This document shows positions 57,148 through 64,000 of a DNA stretch of 64,000 bases, in pieces. The notes below the pieces were generated by a model. That model was not told the origin of the DNA. It saw only the letters and a list, made by a program, of their open reading frames with translations, and did no database searches. The translations under genes were made by a program, and so were the position numbers. This DNA is from Psychroserpens sp. NJDZ02 (GTDB lineage Bacteria; Bacteroidota; Bacteroidia; Flavobacteriales; Flavobacteriaceae). Each line of letters begins with the position of its first letter. The first letter of the stretch is position 1. The stretch lies in assembly GCF_004843725.1 (NCBI RefSeq), contig NZ_CP039451.1, forward strand, positions 1,486,501 through 1,550,500, written 5' to 3'.

Positions 57148-57807
57148 ATGCATATTCATAATTTATCTAAAGAAAACTCTATTTTAAGTCAATTTGTATC
57201 AGAAATAAGAGATGTGACAGTCCAAAAAGACAGTATGCGTTTTAGACGAAACATTGAACGTATTGGTGAAGTTTTAGGTTACGAATTAAGCAAAACCTTA
57301 GAATTTGAAACAAAAACAATCACCACACCTTTAGCCACGACCAAAACCTTAGTCCCAAAAAACGATGTGGTTTTATGTTCTATTCTTAGAGCAGGAGTAC
57401 CTATACATAATGGCTTATTAAACTATTTTGATAAAGCTGAAAATGCCTTTATATCTGCCTATAGACATCATTTAGACAACCCTGAATCTTTTGAAATTGT
57501 TGTGGAGTATCTTGCTTGTCCAGATCTTACAGGAAAAACACTAATCCTTGCTGATCCAATGCTAGCAACGGGACAATCACTAATTGCTACTTTTAAAGCT
57601 TTACAACCATTTGGAACTCCAAAAAACATACATATTGTAGCTGCGATTGGCGCAGAAGTTGGCGTCCAATTTTTAGAGGACAATTTACCAAAGGACACTA
57701 ATCTTTGGATTGCTGCCATTGACGATACTTTAAACAGCAAAGGTTATATTGTTCCTGGATTAGGTGATGCAGGTGATTTAGCCTTTGGCGTAAAATTACA
57801 GCACTAA
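57148..57807 (+). CDS. upp: Uracil phosphoribosyltransferase
   Basis: 219 residues. Converts uracil and PRPP to UMP in pyrimidine salvage. The type I PRTase loop LILADPMLATGQSL and the SILRAGVPIHNGLL segment are present. Overlaps the convergent 57796-58719 gene by 12 bases at the 3' ends. Confidence 0.92.
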   Translation: MHIHNLSKENSILSQFVSEIRDVTVQKDSMRFRRNIERIGEVLGYELSKTLEFETKTITTPLATTKTLVPKNDVVLCSILRAGVPIHNGLLNYFDKAENAFISAYRHHLDNPESFEIVVEYLACPDLTGKTLILADPMLATGQSLIATFKALQPFGTPKNIHIVAAIGAEVGVQFLEDNLPKDTNLWIAAIDDTLNSKGYIVPGLGDAGDLAFGVKLQH

Positions 57808-58719
57808 TAAGGTTATTGGGATAATAATTAATAGCCCTAAAAATAGCTCTTTAAACCATTTATCCTCTATCGTTTCTATATAGTTAGTTACTATCACTGA
57901 TAGTGGGGCAAATAAAAACAAAAACTCACTTCCATTTTTTTGAGGCGCAAACACGACTATCACTGCAGCAAACACGCAGGTTAAAAACAGTATTTTATAA
58001 GATGGTCTATAGCTACGCATTTTCTTTTTAATGTCTCTTAAATAAAATAAAGACGACCAAATCCCGAAAGAGGCCAACATTGTTATAGCAATTATAAATT
58101 GTAACGAATTATAACTATTGAAATTAAAATTAACAGCTGGATCAATCTGTAATGCTGAAAAGTAATCGCCATAAACTATTATCGAAAAACAAATAGCAAT
58201 AACCACAATAGCTATCAATCCAACAAAAGGCACTAAATAATACTTCACTGTAGTCTCTGAAAACAGTAATAAAGCAATAAAAGTTAAAGGAAAAAATAAA
58301 ATAGCCCAAAAGTAAAACAGCGCAGCTATCCCAATTAAAAAACCACTATCAAATAATTTTTTAACCACATCTTTTTTTGACCTTACACTTATTAAACGCC
58401 TAAAAGCTAGTAGTATAAAAAAATTAGAGACTACTATCTTATAATTTACAAAAGCCTGAGGTATCGCTAAAACAAATAAAGCAAAAAGTAATATTTCGTA
58501 ATTATTCTGTTGGGATAAAAGGTTTTTTATAACTATAAAATTAAGCACTAAAATAGATAAAAACACTAAAACAAAAATACCTAGATTACCCAAAATAGTA
58601 AGGTTAGGATTTACATTATCAGGATATTTAAAAGGCAACAAAAAAAAAGCAATTAGTGTAATACTAAAGACAATTAAAAAATTAATTGGTTTGGATTTGC
58701 TAAAAATAGTTGTAATCAT
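57796..58719 (-). CDS. DUF6427-type integral membrane protein
   Basis: 307 residues with about nine membrane helices (for example FLIVFSITLIAFFLLPF, LGIFVLVFLSILVLNFIVI). Matches the flavobacterial DUF6427 family that lies between upp and a small DUF6341 gene. No function known. Its 5' end overlaps the divergent DUF6341 promoter. Confidence 0.78.
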   Translation of the reverse strand: MITTIFSKSKPINFLIVFSITLIAFFLLPFKYPDNVNPNLTILGNLGIFVLVFLSILVLNFIVIKNLLSQQNNYEILLFALFVLAIPQAFVNYKIVVSNFFILLAFRRLISVRSKKDVVKKLFDSGFLIGIAALFYFWAILFFPLTFIALLLFSETTVKYYLVPFVGLIAIVVIAICFSIIVYGDYFSALQIDPAVNFNFNSYNSLQFIIAITMLASFGIWSSLFYLRDIKKKMRSYRPSYKILFLTCVFAAVIVVFAPQKNGSEFLFLFAPLSVIVTNYIETIEDKWFKELFLGLLIIIPITLLVL

Positions 58720-58739
58720 TAACTCTTTTTGTATTTTTG
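58710..58739 (+). promoter_or_regulatory. Promoter of the 75-residue membrane protein gene
   Basis: TTG at 58710-58712, a 19-base spacer and TATTTTTG at 58732-58739. Full consensus, 26 bases before the ATG, and it overlaps the start of the divergent DUF6427 gene. Confidence 0.65.
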
Positions 58740-58765
58740 TATTATAAATATACTATTATATAATT

Positions 58766-58993
58766 ATGAAAGATTTTTTTGAAGCTATACAAAGCCTTTT
58801 TGTTGACGTATTATTTGCTCCTTATGATGCATTAAGAGCCTTAGAATTAGAAAGTTGGTGGGCAGCAAACTTTATGTCTTGGATATTTATCACTATTGGT
58901 TTTGTAGCTTTTATATATTGGATGATCCAATTAAAAGGACACGCGGCTAACAATGAAGAAGACAAAAGCATCTCTTCTCACTCATATCTATAA
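58766..58993 (+). CDS. Small membrane protein (DUF6341 type)
   Basis: 75 residues with one or two hydrophobic segments (ANFMSWIFITIGFVAFIYWMI); the N-terminus MKDFFEAIQSLFVDVLFAPYDALRALE is amphipathic. It recurs next to the DUF6427 and purD genes in Flavobacteria. Function unknown. Convergent with purD (3-base gap). Confidence 0.78.
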   Translation: MKDFFEAIQSLFVDVLFAPYDALRALELESWWAANFMSWIFITIGFVAFIYWMIQLKGHAANNEEDKSISSHSYL

Positions 58994-58996
58994 AAC

Positions 58997-60268
58997 TTAT
59001 AGGTCAAACCCTATATCTTTTCTATAATTCATCTTATCAAAATGTAGTTTATCTATACTTTGGTAAGATTTTTTTATGGCCTCTTGGTACGTATCTCCGT
59101 AACTAGTAATTGCCATAACACGTCCTCCAGACGTTACAATAGCACCCTCTTTATTTTGTGCTCCTGCATGAAACACAATAGAATCGATTACATCTTCCAC
59201 ACCTGTAATAACTTTTCCTTTTTGATACGCTTCCGGATAACCACCAGACACTAACATAATTGTAGTTGCTGCTCTTGGATCTACCTCAATAGTAATTTGA
59301 TCTAATGTTTGATTGGCAATTGCTTGAAAAACGTCAACTAAATCATTTTTAAGTCTTGGTAAAACGACTTCCGTTTCAGGATCACCCAAACGCACATTAT
59401 ACTCGATAACCTTAGGCTCATCACCGACTTTTATCAACCCAATAAACACAAACCCTTTATATGGTAAATTGTCTTTTTGTAAACCAGCAATCGTCGGTTT
59501 GACTACTTGCTCTTCTACTTTATCTAAAAATGTTTGATTAGCAAAAGGTACAGGAGACACTGCTCCCATTCCTCCTGTATTTAAGCCTGTATCACCTTCT
59601 CCGATACGTTTATAATCTTTAGCTGTTGGTAGGATTTTATAGTTTTTACCGTCCGTTAGTACAAAACAACTTAATTCTATACCGTCTAAAAATTCTTCAA
59701 TAACAACTTTAGTACTTGCTTCGCCAAACTTAGCATCTACAAGCATGCTTTTTAATTCGGCTTTAGCCTCATTTAAATCATTTAAAATAACAACACCTTT
59801 ACCTGCTGCTAAACCATCGGCCTTTAATACATATGGTGGACTCAAGGTTTCCAAAAATACATACCCATCTTCCACAGTGTCTTTATTAAAACTTTGGTAA
59901 GCGGCTGTTGGGATATTGTGTCTGTATAAAAACTCTTTAGCAAACTCTTTACTACCTTCTAAGGTTGCTGCTGCCTGTTGTGGCCCAATAACTGCTACAT
60001 TTTTAAGTGATTTATCTGCTAAGAAAAAATCATGAATACCTAATACCAATGGATCTTCAGGACCAACTACTACCATGGTAATGTTATTATTTAACACCAC
60101 ATCTTTTATGGCTTCAAAATCGGTTACACTAACAGGAACATTTTTTGCTATTTGTGCTGTTCCAGAGTTTCCTGGTGCTACAAAAAGTGAGTTACATTTT
60201 GTGCTTTGCTTAAGCTTCCATGCAATTGTGTGTTCTCTTCCTCCTGATCCTAAAATTAAAATATTCAT
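58997..60268 (-). CDS. purD: Phosphoribosylamine--glycine ligase
   Basis: 423 residues from ATG 60268 (MNILILGSGGREHTIAWKL); an 11-residue upstream extension is unlikely. ATP-grasp enzyme of purine synthesis (GAR synthetase). Motifs GSGGREHTIAWKL, VVGPEDPLVLGI, PYVLKADGLAAGKGVVI and YNVRLGDPETEV are present. A possible -7 element (TATTTTTG, minus strand) lies at 60299-60306. Confidence 0.96.
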   Translation of the reverse strand: MNILILGSGGREHTIAWKLKQSTKCNSLFVAPGNSGTAQIAKNVPVSVTDFEAIKDVVLNNNITMVVVGPEDPLVLGIHDFFLADKSLKNVAVIGPQQAAATLEGSKEFAKEFLYRHNIPTAAYQSFNKDTVEDGYVFLETLSPPYVLKADGLAAGKGVVILNDLNEAKAELKSMLVDAKFGEASTKVVIEEFLDGIELSCFVLTDGKNYKILPTAKDYKRIGEGDTGLNTGGMGAVSPVPFANQTFLDKVEEQVVKPTIAGLQKDNLPYKGFVFIGLIKVGDEPKVIEYNVRLGDPETEVVLPRLKNDLVDVFQAIANQTLDQITIEVDPRAATTIMLVSGGYPEAYQKGKVITGVEDVIDSIVFHAGAQNKEGAIVTSGGRVMAITSYGDTYQEAIKKSYQSIDKLHFDKMNYRKDIGFDL

Positions 60269-60380
60269 TGTAGTAATATTGTGTTGTTGTTGTTTCAACA
60301 AAAATAATTATTTAAAAGAATTTGATTCACTTTAAATCCAATAGTTTTTTATTTCTTTATTTTACAGAAAATATATTGCA

Positions 60381-61688
60381 TTGAAACAATTTGAATGGTC
60401 TTTACGATTAAAAGGATTTCCTGTTAATGAAGCTAAAAAAACACAAGCTATTATTGATGGATTTACCGAAGCTGATTATGCTAATTATTTAAGTAAACAG
60501 TTACAGGCTATTGTTGCGTTTCATCTAGAGCACACACCTTTTTACAAGGCATTATGTGGAGATATAAACACTTCAGATTGGCATACATTACCCGTTTTGA
60601 CTAAAGCCGACTTACAGCAACCTTTGGCTGATCGTTTATCTGACAAATACACTATAAAAACGGTACACAAACATAAAACATCAGGATCCTCCGGAACCCC
60701 TTTTGAGTTTGCTAAAGACAATTTTGCGCATGCCATGACTTGGGTAACCTTTATGCAACGCTATAGTTGGTTTAATATTGATTTAAACACGTCTAAACAG
60801 GCGCGTTTTTATGGCATTCCGTTAGACAGAAAAGCATATTATAAAGAACGATTAAAGGATTGGTTAGGAAATCGGTTTCGGTTTTCGGTATTTGATTTAA
60901 GCGATGTAGCTTTAGACAACGTACTATACAAATTTATGCGTACTAAGTTTAACTACATTAACGGTTACACAAGTGCTATTGTCCAATTTGCGAAATATCT
61001 AGAACGTAAAAACATTGTTTTAAAAGACGTTTGCCCCAGTTTAGAAGTTTGTATTGTCACTTCCGAAATGTTATTTGAAGACGACAAAAAACTACTTGAA
61101 AAACAGCTTAATATCAATATTGTTAACGAATACGGTGCAGCCGAATTAGGTTTAATTGCTTTTGAAGACAAAAACGATAATTGGATGGTTAACTCTAACC
61201 ATTTATACATCGAAATATTAGACAATAACAACCAACCGATACCTTTGGGTCAGCCCGGAAAAATTGTAATTACAGATTTATACAACCGTGCACACCCGTT
61301 TATAAGATACGAGTTAGGCGATTTAGGACAATTATCCACAAAAAGCACATTACAGCATCCCATTTTAGAATCTTTAACTGGTCGTACTAGTGATTTTATT
61401 TCGCTTCCAAGCGGAAAAAAAGCAGCAGGCTTAACCTTTTATTATGTGACTAAAACCATCATGACTACAAACGCTAATGTGAAAGAGTTTATAGTCGAAC
61501 AAATTAAAATTGACACCTTTAAAATTGATTATGTTGCTACCGAAGACTTAAGTAAAACGCAGCAAAAGGCAGTACAATTAGCAGTTGATAACTACCTTGA
61601 ACCTAATTTAAATTTGATTTTTGAACAGAAAACTGTTTTGGAACGGGAAACTAGTGGTAAACTGAAACAATTTAGGTCTAGATTGTAG
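60381..61688 (+). CDS. PaaK/CapK-like adenylate-forming ligase family protein
   Basis: 435 residues. AMP-loop-like TSGSSGTPFEFAKD, NEYGAAELGLIAFE and VITDLYNRAHPFIRYELGDLGQL match the phenylacetate-CoA ligase/CapK group. Several of these act in polysaccharide synthesis instead of phenylacetate catabolism, and the glycan-related neighbours favour that. Start is TTG 60381 (MKQFEWSLRLKG); no ATG fits. Confidence 0.82.
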   Translation: MKQFEWSLRLKGFPVNEAKKTQAIIDGFTEADYANYLSKQLQAIVAFHLEHTPFYKALCGDINTSDWHTLPVLTKADLQQPLADRLSDKYTIKTVHKHKTSGSSGTPFEFAKDNFAHAMTWVTFMQRYSWFNIDLNTSKQARFYGIPLDRKAYYKERLKDWLGNRFRFSVFDLSDVALDNVLYKFMRTKFNYINGYTSAIVQFAKYLERKNIVLKDVCPSLEVCIVTSEMLFEDDKKLLEKQLNINIVNEYGAAELGLIAFEDKNDNWMVNSNHLYIEILDNNNQPIPLGQPGKIVITDLYNRAHPFIRYELGDLGQLSTKSTLQHPILESLTGRTSDFISLPSGKKAAGLTFYYVTKTIMTTNANVKEFIVEQIKIDTFKIDYVATEDLSKTQQKAVQLAVDNYLEPNLNLIFEQKTVLERETSGKLKQFRSRL

Positions 61689-61689
61689 G

Positions 61690-64000
61690 TTAAAATCGGT
61701 ATTCTGCCTTTAAAAGCACCATACGTGGTAGTAACCTAACCTCTGTTGTTGAAGACCCCAAATCGCTGATAGAAAAACTAGTATACCGTTTGGTATCAAA
61801 TAAATTTTTACCGGTAATCCCTAACGTTAGTTTTTTATCAATCAACTTATATTGTGTTTCAAAATCTAAAAAATAATAGGTATTATCTGTATCTAAACTT
61901 CCAAAATGGTAACGTTCCGTTTTTACTTTTGCATCAAATTTTTTATTAAAGATAAAGTTAAGATCTAAAAAAGATTGATTGTTAGTAAACTTACTATTAG
62001 CAAAGGTTTCAATTTTATTGGTTGTCCAAGCAGTACCTAAATGGTAATTAAAAAACCCTTTAAAAGCAGACCGTAACTCTAATCCATAATTATAATTATT
62101 AGACACCACTGTTCTTAAATTAGAATTGTTTACTACGTTTTTAAATTCGTTTTTGGTGTAGCCTAAATCTAACTTTAGGTTAGATGACATAAACTTAAAA
62201 TAGTAATCAAACTTGGTATTAATAGTTAAAAACTGACTGTCTTTTATAAGTGTTTTCTGGGTTTGCGTATAGTTTTGATTAATTAGCGTGTTGGTTGACA
62301 AAAAATCATGATTTTTAGTATAAAGCACCAAAGTGTTTGCAAAAAACCGATTTGCCCAATTACCCAATTGATAATTAAGCATCATACTAGAGGCTTTTAA
62401 TTGGTTAAACATATTTGTTCCTTTACTAAACGATCTAAATCCTGTTAACACATAATCACTGTACACATCCAATACATTGGCATTAGTCGTATTATAAGTA
62501 TAAGTGGTTTGTATTTTATTATTACTATTTATAGTCCACTCTGCACCAACACTTGGATTAATATAAAAAGGGGTTTGTTGGGTAGACGTATTGTTACTGC
62601 GTAATGTATTAAACAGCTGATGCGCTTCAAGGTTACCACTTAATGCAATATTATCTAGTTTTATCCTGTATTTGCTTTTAAAATATAAATCGTTAACCTG
62701 ATATTTAGCCTGATTTTGGTAATCAATCGGCTGATGTAACGATACATTATCTTCCAATAGTGTAAAACTGGTGTTTAATTTATCCTCTCTAAACTGGTTA
62801 CCAAATTGCAACTCTAATAAATGTCCATTTGATTTACGGTCTAAAATATGCGCATTTACACCAACAAACTGCATTTGGTTGTTGCTAACCTGAAAGACAT
62901 TATTTGCAGTACTATACTCCGGAAATAAATCTTGATACAAAAACTGATTTATAGTATAATTTTGTGGCTTTTTTTCGGTTATAAATCGACCGGTAAGTAA
63001 CAGTACTTTTTTATCTTTAAACTTATTAGTATAATTTAGTTTTTGATCAAAAAAAGTATTGTTCTGTTCTAAATTTTGAAGTGTGGACACGCCATTAAAA
63101 ACTAAATTAGCATCATTATTATAATTACCACTATTGTACTTTGTAGTGGATTCTAACATTTTAGTTTTAGAAGGCTTGTAAATAAAATCTAGCTTTCCAA
63201 AAGCCAATTGCCTTTTATTATTTAGCTTATAATCTTCCGTGTTAATAAAACTGTTAGTATTTGTAGTAATATTATCCACTTGATTTCTAAAAAAAGAGGT
63301 TTCGTCCCGATTAAAAAATCCTAACGTTTTAATCTTTAACTTATCAGATGGATTAAATATGGCATTTAAAGAAACTAACTCGGCATTATTAAAATTGGTC
63401 CGTTCTTTTTTAAAATTAGAATCCGAATCCGATAACCCTATTAAATTACTAACCGACTGATTATCTCCGGTACTTGCTGGCTGATTAAACCTAAATGGTT
63501 TTATTAATTGCTGTATATCTCCAGTCGCATCATAACCAATACTATTGGCATTGGCTAAAAAATAGTATTTATTTTTCTTTCCAAAATTCATTAAATTGGC
63601 TTTGTATTGATAAAAACTATCATTACCAACATTAGCCTCTAGATTACCAAACCAAATGCGTTTTGACTTATCGTTTAATTTTAAGTTTAAAGCCACCTTA
63701 TCGCTTTCTTCAATTCCTTTTAGCAAATGGTTGTTGGAGTAGTTTTGTAACACCTCGACCTCTTCTATGGGATAAGCAGGCATGTTTTTGGATAATATTT
63801 TATACCCTTTTTCAAAAAGATCATCACCATCAATCATTAGTTTTTCAATCTCTTTATTACCAACTTTTATAGTCCCCTCACTATCTATATTTAAACCGGG
63901 TATTACTTTTAATAAATCTTCGACTGTTTGCTCGTTACCTTTAGTAAAAAATCTTGTTTTAAATGTTATGGTATCCTTTTTTACAATAATGGGTCGTGTC
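61690..64000 (-). CDS. TonB-dependent receptor-like outer-membrane protein (5' end cut by window edge)
   Basis: The frame is open to the right edge, about 769 codons visible. The visible N-terminal part (TRFFTKGNEQTVEDLLKVIPGLNIDSEGTIKVGNKEIEKLMIDG) has the plug-domain pattern of TonB-dependent receptors; the rest is a long series of beta strands (for example LLELQFGNQFREDKLNTSF) and ends RMVLLKAEYRF with a terminal Phe, as outer-membrane barrels do. The start, and any carboxypeptidase-like regulatory domain, lie outside. Substrate unknown. Confidence 0.85.
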   Translation of the reverse strand, partial: TRPIIVKKDTITFKTRFFTKGNEQTVEDLLKVIPGLNIDSEGTIKVGNKEIEKLMIDGDDLFEKGYKILSKNMPAYPIEEVEVLQNYSNNHLLKGIEESDKVALNLKLNDKSKRIWFGNLEANVGNDSFYQYKANLMNFGKKNKYYFLANANSIGYDATGDIQQLIKPFRFNQPASTGDNQSVSNLIGLSDSDSNFKKERTNFNNAELVSLNAIFNPSDKLKIKTLGFFNRDETSFFRNQVDNITTNTNSFINTEDYKLNNKRQLAFGKLDFIYKPSKTKMLESTTKYNSGNYNNDANLVFNGVSTLQNLEQNNTFFDQKLNYTNKFKDKKVLLLTGRFITEKKPQNYTINQFLYQDLFPEYSTANNVFQVSNNQMQFVGVNAHILDRKSNGHLLELQFGNQFREDKLNTSFTLLEDNVSLHQPIDYQNQAKYQVNDLYFKSKYRIKLDNIALSGNLEAHQLFNTLRSNNTSTQQTPFYINPSVGAEWTINSNNKIQTTYTYNTTNANVLDVYSDYVLTGFRSFSKGTNMFNQLKASSMMLNYQLGNWANRFFANTLVLYTKNHDFLSTNTLINQNYTQTQKTLIKDSQFLTINTKFDYYFKFMSSNLKLDLGYTKNEFKNVVNNSNLRTVVSNNYNYGLELRSAFKGFFNYHLGTAWTTNKIETFANSKFTNNQSFLDLNFIFNKKFDAKVKTERYHFGSLDTDNTYYFLDFETQYKLIDKKLTLGITGKNLFDTKRYTSFSISDLGSSTTEVRLLPRMVLLKAEYRF

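Overview
The window is a stretch of chromosome from a member of the Flavobacteriaceae (phylum Bacteroidota). The evidence is the low GC content, promoters of the Bacteroidota type (TTG, about 19 bases, TAnnTTTG), the near absence of Shine-Dalgarno sites, several TTG starts, and lineage-specific genes: gldH, porW/sprE, T9SS-sorted proteases, DUF4292, DUF4254 and HU-CCDC81/SPOR proteins, and an ATP synthase operon without atpD and atpC. I saw no rRNA, tRNA, prophage, insertion sequence or CRISPR array. Most of the window is core genome.

Layout. 1-2215 (-): an SF2 helicase cut by the left edge, with a hydrophobic C-terminal region. 2288-3277: hemB. 3343-5051 (-): two uncharacterised genes. 5160-7227: a tight three-gene operon (CNNM/CBS membrane protein, O6-alkylguanine methyltransferase, hotdog protein), then a serine hydrolase and a DnaQ-like exonuclease. 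9314-15079 (-): two secreted metalloproteases (M4 and M43) that share the same roughly 420-residue C-terminal cassette and T9SS sorting domain. 15263-16951: a fused peptide-type ABC ATPase. 17214-24791 (-): an M91-like zincin, a CoA-transferase pair, PBP1A, gldH, ricT and trhO. 24961-25053 (-): a possible 30-codon gene with its own terminator. 25235-28927: recA, a lipoprotein, and an ECF sigma factor with an anti-sigma protein that is predicted to span both membranes. 28992-33577: plsC, trpS, dprA, an HU/SPOR protein and a thioesterase.

33634-40926 (-) is a seven-gene envelope operon: flippase, dut, TPR protein, nucleotidyltransferase, TPR protein, DUF4292 lipoprotein, EnvC-like protein. 41590-50302 (-) runs porW, bactofilin, atpZ, a small membrane protein, atpB, atpE, atpF, atpH, atpA, atpG. 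50428-53732 (-) is a PadR-controlled ABC transporter cluster. 53843-54898 is a PaaE-type reductase. 54970-55370 holds two tandem copies of an unannotated, promoter-to-terminator non-coding RNA unit. 55369-61688 carries a GT9 glycosyltransferase, a DUF4254 protein, upp, two small membrane proteins, purD and a PaaK-like ligase. 61690-64000 (-) is a TonB-receptor-like barrel cut by the right edge.

How the parts work together: several loci serve envelope biogenesis and type IX secretion (gldH, porW, two T9SS cargo proteases, PBP1A, EnvC-like, flippase, bactofilin, HU/SPOR). The observations most worth following up are the paired small RNA genes at 54970-55370, the dual-membrane anti-sigma protein whose linker contains a pure AAC x26 microsatellite, and the small gene between trhO and recA.
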